64,000 nt of DNA from Marisediminitalea oceani. Its GTDB lineage: Bacteria > Pseudomonadota > Gammaproteobacteria > Enterobacterales > Alteromonadaceae. Shown here one piece after another: positions 56,636 to 64,000 of the stretch. How positions within the stretch are numbered: the stretch's first letter is position 1; each line of letters starts with the position of its first letter. The stretch covers positions 1 to 64,000 of the forward strand of contig NZ_RCUA01000033.1 of NCBI RefSeq assembly GCF_003731635.1. The letters are read 5' to 3'. A program made the translations under genes and the position numbers. The notes under the pieces are model-generated. The model was not told the DNA's origin. It saw nothing but the letters and a program-made list of their open reading frames with translations, and ran no database searches.

Positions 56636-59227
56636 ATGAATACCGAATACCGTAAAAGCCTGACAGGCACTAATCTGGACTACTTCGACGCGCGTGAAGC
56701 CGTTGACGCCATTAAACCCGGCGCGTTTGATACCCTGCCCTACACTTCCCGCGTGCATGCAGAGAACCTGGTTCGTCGTTGTCCGCCAGACCAACTTAAA
56801 GACTCGCTTATCCAGTTAATCGAGCGCAAACGCGACCTCGATTTTCCCTGGTTCCCGGCCCGCGTGGTGTGTCACGACATTCTCGGCCAGACCGCACTGG
56901 TTGACTTAGCCGGCTTACGCGATGCCATCGCCGAGAAAGGCGGTGATCCGTCCAAGGTAAACCCGGTGGTACCTACTCAGCTTATCGTGGATCACTCACT
57001 GGCGGTTGAACACGCAGGCTTTGAAGAAGACGCGTTCGAAAAGAACCGCGCCATTGAAGACCGTCGTAATGACGACCGCTTCCACTTTATCAACTGGACC
57101 AAAACCGCGTTTAAAAATGTGGATGTAATCCCACCCGGCAACGGCATTATGCACCAGATTAACCTGGAGAAAATGTCGCCGGTGGTGCACGCCAAAGATG
57201 GTGTTGCCTTCCCGGACACCCTGGTTGGCACCGACAGTCACACACCACACGTTGATGCCCTGGGCGTTATCGCTGTAGGTGTAGGTGGTCTGGAAGCTGA
57301 AAGCGTTATGCTGGGCCGTGCTTCTTACATGCGCTTACCTAACATTGTGGGTGTAGAGTTAACCGGTAAACCACAGCCTGGCATTACTGCTACCGATATC
57401 GTACTGGCGTTAACTGAGTTCCTGCGTAAAGAGCGTGTCGTCTCAGCTTACCTTGAGTTCTATGGCGAAGGTGCAGCCCACTTAACCTTAGGCGACCGCG
57501 CCACTATCTCTAACATGACGCCGGAATACGGTGCCACGGCAGCGATGTTCTATATTGACGACCAGACTCTGGATTACCTGCGTCTCACCGGTCGTACCGC
57601 TGAGCAGGTCGAGCTGGTAGAAACCTATGCAAAACAGGCTGGTCTGTGGGCCGACACGCTTACCGAAGCCGAATACGAGCGCGTACTGACCTTTGATTTA
57701 TCATCAGTGACCCGCAACATGGCTGGTCCTTCTAACCCTCACGCACGTTTGGCTACCAGCGATCTGGCTGCGCGCGGCATTGCCGGTAAATGGGAAGAAC
57801 AGGAGGGCCTGATGCCCGATGGCGCGGTAATCATTGCCGCCATCACCAGTTGTACCAACACCAGTAACCCGCGTAACGTGGTGGCAGCCGGTCTGTTAGC
57901 CCGTAATGCAAACGCGAAAGGTCTGGTGCGTAAGCCTTGGGTGAAAAGCTCATTGGCGCCGGGCTCCAAAGTGGTGAAGATGTATCTAGAAGAAGCCAAC
58001 CTGCTGCCCGAATTGGAGCAACTTGGCTTTGGTGTGGTAGCCTTTGCCTGTACTACCTGTAACGGCATGAGCGGCGCGCTGGATCCACGCATCCAGCAGG
58101 AAATTATCGACCGCGACCTCTATGCAACCGCAGTACTTTCCGGTAACCGTAACTTTGATGGCCGTATCCATCCATACGCCAAACAGGCTTTCCTGGCCTC
58201 ACCACCGTTGGTAGTGGCCTACGCTATTGCTGGTACCGTGCGTTTTGATATCGAAAAAGACGTACTGGGCCACGATCAGGACGGCAATCCGGTTACCCTG
58301 AAAGACATTTGGCCGACAGACGAGGAAATCGATGCGGTAGTCAAAGCCTCAGTAAAACCTGAGCAGTTCAACAAGGTTTACGAGCCAATGTTTGACCTCT
58401 CGGTTGACTACGGTGACGACATCGACCCACTCTACGAGTGGCGCGAAATGAGTACTTATATCCGTCGTCCGCCCTATTGGGAAGGCGCCCTGGCCGCCGA
58501 GCGTACCTTAAAAGGGATGCGTCCGCTGGCTATCCTGCCGGACAACATCACCACCGATCATTTATCGCCGTCGAACGCGATTCTGGCGTCGAGTGCTGCC
58601 GGTGAGTACCTGGCCAAGATGGGCCTGCCGGAAGAGGACTTCAACTCTTACGCCACCCACCGCGGCGATCACCTGACAGCCCAGCGGGCTACGTTGGCTA
58701 ATCCGAAAATTTTCAACGAGATGGTGGTTGAAAACGGCGAGGTGAAACAAGGCTCTCTGGCGCGAATTGAGCCGGAAGGTAAAGTCACCCGCATGTGGGA
58801 AGCTATCGAAACCTACATGGAACGCAAGCAACCACTGATTATCATCGCCGGTGCCGACTATGGTCAGGGCTCGTCTCGTGACTGGGCGGCAAAAGGGGTG
58901 CGTTTAGCCGGGGTAGAAGCCATTGTGGCGGAAGGCTTTGAGCGTATTCACCGTACCAACCTGATTGGTATGGGCGTCTTACCGCTTGAGTTCAAACCGG
59001 GCACTACCCGCAAAACGCTGGAGCTCGATGGTACTGAAACGTTTGATGTCATAGGTGAACACACCCCGGGTAACACCCTGACACTGGTGATCCACCGTGC
59101 CAACGGCGAAACCGTTGAAGTACCGGTAACCAGTCGTCTGGATACCTTTGAAGAGGTCTCCATTTACTCCGCTGGCGGTGTACTTCAGCGTTTTGCCAAG
59201 GACTTCCTGGAAGCCGAGGCAAACTAA
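56636..59227 (+). CDS. acnD: Fe/S-dependent 2-methylcitrate dehydratase AcnD
   Basis: Aconitase-family enzyme of 863 residues dehydrating 2-methylcitrate to the trans isomer of 2-methylaconitate; works with PrpF instead of PrpD. The 4Fe-4S cysteines are in ITSCTNTSNPRN and CTTCNGMSG; PTQLIVDHSLAV, GVGGLEAESVMLG and YGQGSSRDWAAKG are aconitase motifs, the last from the C-terminal swivelling domain. Confidence 0.96.
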   Translation: MNTEYRKSLTGTNLDYFDAREAVDAIKPGAFDTLPYTSRVHAENLVRRCPPDQLKDSLIQLIERKRDLDFPWFPARVVCHDILGQTALVDLAGLRDAIAEKGGDPSKVNPVVPTQLIVDHSLAVEHAGFEEDAFEKNRAIEDRRNDDRFHFINWTKTAFKNVDVIPPGNGIMHQINLEKMSPVVHAKDGVAFPDTLVGTDSHTPHVDALGVIAVGVGGLEAESVMLGRASYMRLPNIVGVELTGKPQPGITATDIVLALTEFLRKERVVSAYLEFYGEGAAHLTLGDRATISNMTPEYGATAAMFYIDDQTLDYLRLTGRTAEQVELVETYAKQAGLWADTLTEAEYERVLTFDLSSVTRNMAGPSNPHARLATSDLAARGIAGKWEEQEGLMPDGAVIIAAITSCTNTSNPRNVVAAGLLARNANAKGLVRKPWVKSSLAPGSKVVKMYLEEANLLPELEQLGFGVVAFACTTCNGMSGALDPRIQQEIIDRDLYATAVLSGNRNFDGRIHPYAKQAFLASPPLVVAYAIAGTVRFDIEKDVLGHDQDGNPVTLKDIWPTDEEIDAVVKASVKPEQFNKVYEPMFDLSVDYGDDIDPLYEWREMSTYIRRPPYWEGALAAERTLKGMRPLAILPDNITTDHLSPSNAILASSAAGEYLAKMGLPEEDFNSYATHRGDHLTAQRATLANPKIFNEMVVENGEVKQGSLARIEPEGKVTRMWEAIETYMERKQPLIIIAGADYGQGSSRDWAAKGVRLAGVEAIVAEGFERIHRTNLIGMGVLPLEFKPGTTRKTLELDGTETFDVIGEHTPGNTLTLVIHRANGETVEVPVTSRLDTFEEVSIYSAGGVLQRFAKDFLEAEAN

Positions 59228-59237
59228 TCTGATAGCA

Positions 59238-59257
59238 GGGGGCAATGCGCCCCCTTT
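59238..59257 (+). repeat. Intercistronic hairpin acnD-prpF
   Basis: GGGGGC-AATGC-GCCCCC followed by TTT, 10 bp after the acnD stop. A short, very stable stem; weak terminator or stabiliser. Confidence 0.5.
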
Positions 59258-59287
59258 AGCAGTTAACAATCTTTTAGTGAGAGACTC

Positions 59288-60466
59288 ATGGCTTTTGCAC
59301 CACAAATAAAAATTCCGGCCACCTATATGCGTGGCGGTACCAGTAAAGGCGTGTTTTTTAATCTGGCCGACTTGCCTGAAGCTGCGCAACAACCCGGCGC
59401 ATATCGCGACGCCATGCTGCTGCGCGTGATTGGCAGCCCGGACCCCTACGGTAAACAAACCGACGGTATGGGCGGCGCCACCTCAAGTACCAGCAAAACC
59501 GTTATTCTGAGTAAAAGCGAGCATGAAGGTTACGATGTGGATTACCTGTTTGGTCAGGTGTCTATCGATAAAGCCTTTGTGGACTGGAGCGGCAACTGCG
59601 GTAACTTAACCGCTGCGGTAGGCGCCTTTGCGGTAAATAATGGTTTGGTCGATGCCGCTCGTATCCCTGACAACGGCATTGTTGTGGTCCGTGTCTGGCA
59701 GGTGAATATCAGCAAAGCCATTAATGTGCATGTGCCCATTACCAATGGCGAAGTGCAGGAAACCGGTAACTTCGAGCTCGACGGTGTTACCTTCCCGGCT
59801 GCCGAAGTGAAAGTGGAGTTTATGGATCCGGCCGACGGCGAGGGCGATATGTTCCCCACCGGCAACCTGGTGGATGAACTCACCACACCGGAATTTGGCA
59901 CCCTGAAAGCCACTATGATCAATGCCGGCATCCCAACGATTTTTGTGAATGCGGCGGATATTGGCTATACCGGCACCGAGTTGCAGGACGATATAAATAG
60001 CGACCCTATAGCACTTGCCAAATTTGAATCACTGCGCGCCCACGGCGCGGTAAAAATGGGCCTGATAGAAACTGTCAGCGAAGCAGCCGGTCGTCAGCAT
60101 ACGCCTAAAATCGCGTTTGTGGCGCCCCCTAAAGAATATACCTCATCAAGCGGCAAGCTTATTGAGATTGACGACATTGATGTACTGGTACGCGCCTTAT
60201 CCATGGGCAAACTGCACCACGCAATGATGGGCACGGCGGCCGTAGCGATTGCCACTGCAGCAGCTATTCCCGGCACGCTGGTGAATGATGCAGCCGGCGG
60301 TGTAGACCGTTCTAACGTAGTGTTTGGCCACCCTTCCGGCACCCTTGGGGTTGGCGCAGAAGCAGCGTTAGTTAACGGCAAATGGACTGCCACCAAAGTG
60401 GTGATGAGCCGTTCAGCGCGAATTCTGATGGAAGGTCGCGTACATATCCCCGAACCTCAGGTTTAG
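59288..60466 (+). CDS. prpF: 2-methylaconitate cis-trans isomerase
   Basis: 392 residues; isomerises trans-2-methylaconitate made by AcnD to the cis form. IPATYMRGGTSKGVFF at the N-terminus, GMGGATSSTSKTVIL, WSGNCGNLTAAVG (catalytic Cys region) and VFGHPSGTLGVGAEA near the C-terminus are PrpF motifs. Last gene of the operon. Confidence 0.97.
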   Translation: MAFAPQIKIPATYMRGGTSKGVFFNLADLPEAAQQPGAYRDAMLLRVIGSPDPYGKQTDGMGGATSSTSKTVILSKSEHEGYDVDYLFGQVSIDKAFVDWSGNCGNLTAAVGAFAVNNGLVDAARIPDNGIVVVRVWQVNISKAINVHVPITNGEVQETGNFELDGVTFPAAEVKVEFMDPADGEGDMFPTGNLVDELTTPEFGTLKATMINAGIPTIFVNAADIGYTGTELQDDINSDPIALAKFESLRAHGAVKMGLIETVSEAAGRQHTPKIAFVAPPKEYTSSSGKLIEIDDIDVLVRALSMGKLHHAMMGTAAVAIATAAAIPGTLVNDAAGGVDRSNVVFGHPSGTLGVGAEAALVNGKWTATKVVMSRSARILMEGRVHIPEPQV

Positions 60467-60478
60467 CTTTAACTAACC

Positions 60479-60566
60479 CGCTGTGCACAGGTTACGTGCA
60501 CAGCGACGCTTACGATTTCTCTGGGTGGCCAGCTACTATTGGGCATGGGCTGGTCACCCCTTTTCT
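60479..60566 (+). terminator. Terminator region of the prp operon (two hairpins)
   Basis: First hairpin CGCTGTGCAC/GTGCACAGCG (10 bp, 7-base loop); second GGTGGCCAGC/GCTGGTCACC (one mismatch) followed by CCTTTTCTTTT, the likely actual termination point. Confidence 0.7.
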
Positions 60567-60651
60567 TTTACAACACTGGCAATCTGCTTCTTTAAAGCGC
60601 ACAATAATCATTCATCAGCGTAGTGGAGATGGACATACCTGGAGATGGAAT

Positions 60652-61071
60652 ATGGCAGGTAAATTTAATAAACACGGCTCTTTAAGTGTTGCCATTGACG
60701 GCAGACTGATTGTGTTAAATGGTGAAGGCCCTTGGAATGCAGAATCACTGCACTTATCTGACGATAAGATCATGCAGAACCTGCGTGCCATGTACGGCTC
60801 TCCCTGGGGCGTGCTGGCCATTTTTCGTGGCGAGGCCGTATATGTTCCCGAAGCATTCGCATTACTTCGCAAGCAAATTAAAAAAGAAATTACTCTCGGC
60901 CGGGTAGCCACGGCAGTAGTGTTTGAGGACGTCAACTCGCCGTTGTTGTCAAAGCACCAGTTTGAATCGATTTATGAGATGCCAGGCCATGAAGTGGCGT
61001 TTTTTGATTCGGCCGACGACGCCAAAACCTGGTTGAATTCACTGATTAATCAGCAGCAACAGCAAGCTTAA
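60652..61071 (+). CDS. Hypothetical protein, 139 residues, STAS-like appearance
   Basis: Started at ATG 60652 (GGAG 8 bases upstream); the longer frame lies in prpF and its terminator. Cytoplasmic, with alternating beta/alpha text: SLSVAIDGRLIVLNGEGPWN, WGVLAIFRGEAVYVPEA, VATAVVFEDVNSPL and ADDAKTWLNSLI. This resembles SpoIIAA/STAS-like proteins, but no signature proves it. Its stop overlaps the stop of the convergent gene by 3 bp. Confidence 0.72.
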   Translation: MAGKFNKHGSLSVAIDGRLIVLNGEGPWNAESLHLSDDKIMQNLRAMYGSPWGVLAIFRGEAVYVPEAFALLRKQIKKEITLGRVATAVVFEDVNSPLLSKHQFESIYEMPGHEVAFFDSADDAKTWLNSLINQQQQQA

Positions 61072-61502
61072 AAACGGTAAGCAATTGAGGCCAGTGGCGA
61101 CCAGTCCTCACCGTCATACAGATAACTCGCCCCCAGCACGACGCCGGGCTTATTTTTACCCGCAAAGTAGATTTTGATACCCGTGGAGCCACCAAACTCA
61201 TGATCTACATCACCGCTGTACGCATTGCTGGTGGAATTCATCCCGCCATAAGCACTGACGGCGAAATACTTATTGAGAAAAACACTGGCCCCCATGCCGC
61301 CGCGAAACGAGCCACCGGCTTCAGATGAACCATCAACCCCCACGGTGGCGAAAATTTCTAATGGTTTAAATGGCGTTTGCAAGGCTACCTGGGAGCCGAT
61401 AACGCCGTACTCCCAGCCAATACCCGCTTCTGCCCGCAGACGCTCTGCACACTGACCGGCTGAAGCGGTCAGTAATAAGATAACAAACCCGATCCCTTTC
61501 AT
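61068..61502 (-). CDS. Small outer-membrane beta-barrel-like protein
   Basis: 144 residues with a signal peptide (GFVILLLTASAGQCA). The mature part alternates Gly/aromatic beta-strands (GGMGASVFLNKYFAVSAYGG, GVVLGASYLYDG) and ends in ASIAYRF, the C-terminal Phe typical of outer-membrane barrels. Two conserved-looking blocks flank SNAYSGDVDHEFGG. Family not recognised. Located 24 bp downstream of arcB on the same strand. Confidence 0.72.
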   Translation of the reverse strand: MKGIGFVILLLTASAGQCAERLRAEAGIGWEYGVIGSQVALQTPFKPLEIFATVGVDGSSEAGGSFRGGMGASVFLNKYFAVSAYGGMNSTSNAYSGDVDHEFGGSTGIKIYFAGKNKPGVVLGASYLYDGEDWSPLASIAYRF

Positions 61503-61526
61503 AGCGCTTCCTTGTTATTTTTCGAA

Positions 61527-63887
61527 TCAATCGTCGATGGTTTGCTCTTTTAACCAGTCGTGCAGTTTTTCCATGTCGTGAGGTACCGCCATTTGCAGCT
61601 CCTCTACCCAGTCATGAACATTTTGCCACCACGCAGGGTGGTCGCCCTGCTGGATTTGATTGGCGATTCGTTGCACTCTTGCCAGGCCAACAGAGCTGGC
61701 TGCCCCCTTAATCTTATGGGCCTGGGCGCACACTTCCGATTTCTCATCGGCACTTAAGCTTAGCTGCAGAATTTCCATATATTCCGGCATTTTTTCGTGG
61801 AACACTTTCACACTGGCGCGCACCATATCCTCGCCAATGGTATCCACCAGCATCTGTAGCAACTCCATGTCCAGAATATTGGTCAGCAATTTACTGCTGT
61901 CGAGCTTCTTACGTGGCGGCGCTTCCGGCGCCGGCTGATCCACCTCAGATTCTGCAAACAGCATGTTAAGGACTTCAACCACCCGGCTCTTCTTAACCGG
62001 CTTGGCTATCACATCGTCCATTCCGTTTTGCAGATATTCTTCACGCTTTTTAATCACGTTAGCGGTGAGCGCCACGATTGGCGTTTGCATAACCAGGTCT
62101 TCTTCGTGCAGTGTGGCTGCCACATCAAAGCCATTCATATCCGGCAACTGAATATCGAGGAAAATAAGGTCGTAGGTCGTTTCCCGTGCTTTATCTATGG
62201 CTTCCTGACCGGTCATGGCCACATCCACATGCTGGCCTAACTTCTCCAGCAATGCCTTGGCGACCATTACATTAAGCTCGATGTCTTCAACCAGCAGAAT
62301 ATTAAGTCCGGTTACCTGTAACTGTGCCACCTGCATCGGACGGCTGGAAACCTGTAATGGCAATTCAACGATAAAGCGGGTGCCTTTGCCCTGCTCGCTC
62401 TCAACCCGGATATCACCGTGCATTAAATCAACCATCTGCTTACAAATTGCCAGCCCGATCCCGGTACCGGTAGCCGATTGATGGTCGGGATGATCCACCT
62501 GATAGTACATGGCAAAGATCTTATCGATTTCGCTGTCGGGGATCCCCACGCCGGTATCTTCAATAACATAGGTCACCAGCGAGATATCGTTATCCGGACG
62601 GGTGGCCGAAACGGTAAGCGACACATGTCCCTTCTGGGTGAACTTGACGGCATTGAACAGGATGTTCCACAGGATCTGACGTAACCGCGTGCCGTCTACT
62701 TCCACCTGCTTAGGTAACGGTTCAACGATATTAGTGATCAGCTCCAGTGATTTGTCTTTTGCCAGTAAACGAATAATCGAGCTCAGCTCGTCGGTGAAGT
62801 CACGCAGTGATACGGTTTTAAGCGAAAGCTCCAGCTTGTCGCGGTCGAGCTTATCCAAATCGATTATATCGTTGAAAATATTGCCCAGGGTAATCGCACT
62901 GGCATAAATGGTGCTCACCCAGCTCCACTGTTCTTCGTTAAGCTCAGTATCACGCAGCATGCGGCTTAACCCTACAATACCGTTAAGCGGCGTACGAAGT
63001 TCGTGGCTGATGGTGGCAATAAAGCGGGTTTTGTCGGTACTGGCTTTAGCTGCCGCACTTTCCGCCTGTTTACGCTCGGTCATATCACGGCCAAACGCGA
63101 GCAGACCTAAACGGGTACCATCCTGGTCGAAAAACGGTACCTTGCGCATTTCAAAGTAGCGCCGACGACCGTCAGCAAAACGTAACCACAGTTCTTCAGT
63201 AATACTGGCATTGGCTTCCAGTACTTCATGATCACTGGCCACCACCTGACGGGCCAAATCTTCTTCATATACATCGTGGGGTGTTAATCCAAGCAGCTCT
63301 TTCTCAGTTTTGCCAGTCATCTGTTCGGCCACCCGGTTACAACCGGCAAAGCGCCCTTCTTCGTTACGGTAATAGATCAGATCAGGCGAGGCATCAATAA
63401 TAGAGCGTAACAGCGTGGACAAGCGTCGGGCCTGGGCCTCTTTCTCCGACTTATCCTGGATTTCTTTTTCCAGCTCCTTAAACACCGTTTCCCGTTCTTC
63501 CTGGGCGTGTTTACGTTGTTCTATTTCATGGTTGAGCTGACGTATATTGTTTTGCAGTTCGCGGTTGAGAAACACATCTTCTTCACGCAGGTGTTCCAAC
63601 TGGCTGACCACTTCTTTTAAATTCGTCCGCGAATGTTCCAGTTGCTTTACCAGTTCACTGAAAAAGTACAACACCCAGGGCGCCGACAGCATGGTAAGAA
63701 TAACGGCGCTGATAAAGTCATCAGGCTGCACGTCACTACCCAGGCTCACACGGATGACGTAAGAACCGCCTACCGTAAATGCCAGCGTTAATACGACAAA
63801 CAATACACTTAGCTTAATAGTGCCAAAGCGCTCTACAAACTGCGCAAAACGTATCGCCCAGGAATCATTCGGAGTTTCTTGATGCAT
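61527..63887 (-). CDS. arcB: Aerobic respiration hybrid sensor kinase ArcB
   Basis: Tripartite kinase of 786 residues sensing quinone redox state and phosphorylating ArcA. Two membrane helices (about 24-46, 58-80), a leucine-rich coiled coil (80-150), PAS domain (about 153-275), kinase with H-box SHELRTPLNG (His295) and ATP motifs EDTGVGIP and GTGIGLAICK, receiver domain (Asp578 in LIFLDIQLPDMNG) and HPt (His724 in AHKIKGAASSVG). The N-terminus has FFSELVKQLEHSRTNL like E. coli ArcB. All three phosphorelay sites are intact. Confidence 0.95.
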   Translation of the reverse strand: MHQETPNDSWAIRFAQFVERFGTIKLSVLFVVLTLAFTVGGSYVIRVSLGSDVQPDDFISAVILTMLSAPWVLYFFSELVKQLEHSRTNLKEVVSQLEHLREEDVFLNRELQNNIRQLNHEIEQRKHAQEERETVFKELEKEIQDKSEKEAQARRLSTLLRSIIDASPDLIYYRNEEGRFAGCNRVAEQMTGKTEKELLGLTPHDVYEEDLARQVVASDHEVLEANASITEELWLRFADGRRRYFEMRKVPFFDQDGTRLGLLAFGRDMTERKQAESAAAKASTDKTRFIATISHELRTPLNGIVGLSRMLRDTELNEEQWSWVSTIYASAITLGNIFNDIIDLDKLDRDKLELSLKTVSLRDFTDELSSIIRLLAKDKSLELITNIVEPLPKQVEVDGTRLRQILWNILFNAVKFTQKGHVSLTVSATRPDNDISLVTYVIEDTGVGIPDSEIDKIFAMYYQVDHPDHQSATGTGIGLAICKQMVDLMHGDIRVESEQGKGTRFIVELPLQVSSRPMQVAQLQVTGLNILLVEDIELNVMVAKALLEKLGQHVDVAMTGQEAIDKARETTYDLIFLDIQLPDMNGFDVAATLHEEDLVMQTPIVALTANVIKKREEYLQNGMDDVIAKPVKKSRVVEVLNMLFAESEVDQPAPEAPPRKKLDSSKLLTNILDMELLQMLVDTIGEDMVRASVKVFHEKMPEYMEILQLSLSADEKSEVCAQAHKIKGAASSVGLARVQRIANQIQQGDHPAWWQNVHDWVEELQMAVPHDMEKLHDWLKEQTIDD

Positions 63888-64000
63888 AACTGAAATACTT
63901 CGTTGTTTAGTGCCGCTATCCTAGCAGGTCTTAGCGACATTCGCATAGGTTACTACGCAGCAAAAAGCCGATAAAATGGCCTTATAGTAACTGTTTACCT

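Overview
The window looks like about 64 kb of an Alteromonadaceae-type gammaproteobacterial chromosome. The gene content and order fit this: rsmE-gshB-yqgE-ruvX, pilT/pilU facing yggS-proC-yggT-DUF4426, a thrABC operon with a Thr/Ile-rich leader peptide, rsmI facing lpoA-yraN-diaA-dolP, a GntR-prpB-prpC-acnD-prpF methylcitrate operon, and arcB. Base composition is close to balanced, except for a visibly AT-richer block at about 43.0-45.5 kb. No rRNA, tRNA or CRISPR array was seen.

Layout. 0-0.7 kb: 3' part of an IS1595/ISXO2-type transposase cut by the window edge. 0.8-5 kb: choice-of-anchor I lipoprotein, M48 metalloprotease lipoprotein, MscS channel, and a 50-residue membrane peptide. 5-8 kb: rsmE, gshB, yqgE, ruvX. 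8-12 kb: psiE, a lipase, a DUF2007 zinc-ribbon protein, pilU and pilT. 12-18 kb: yggS, proC, yggT, DUF4426, a FUSC protein and a DPP IV-type peptidase. 18-22 kb: yaaA, tal, pgi and a 58-residue DUF3545 protein. 22-28 kb: thrL-thrA-thrB-thrC-ung on the minus strand, with an attenuator and a perfect 8-bp met box upstream. 28-33 kb: a sugar-use unit (GPH symporter, GH3 glycosidase, AraC regulator). 33-43 kb: an S33-like hydrolase, PepSY and SpoIIAA-like proteins, aceK, MAPEG, a DUF3833/chalcone-isomerase-like pair, a PLP deaminase family protein, and the carboxynorspermidine synthase/decarboxylase pair.

43.0-45.2 kb is the most unusual region. It holds four attC-like recombination sites, all in the same orientation, separating minus-strand cassettes (YefM-YoeB toxin-antitoxin, a small membrane protein, a DUF4262 protein, another membrane protein). 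No integron integrase is visible. I read it as a cassette array lacking an integrase (CALIN) inserted between nspC and rsmI.

45.5-53.5 kb: rsmI, then lpoA-yraN-diaA-dolP, then a large beta-propeller/Y_Y_Y/GGDEF diguanylate cyclase with an intact GGEEF and I-site. 53.5-60.5 kb: the propionate (methylcitrate) operon, with repeated TTGTCGACAA palindromes at the regulator promoter and hairpins in each junction after prpB. 60.6-64 kb: a hypothetical protein, a small beta-barrel-like protein and arcB.

Together the genes point to an aerobic or facultative marine-type heterotroph with type IV pilus retraction, propionate and oligosaccharide use, alternative polyamine synthesis, Arc-type redox control and c-di-GMP signalling. 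Starts were moved inward from the longest frame where a ribosome binding site or family alignment favoured it; such cases are stated.
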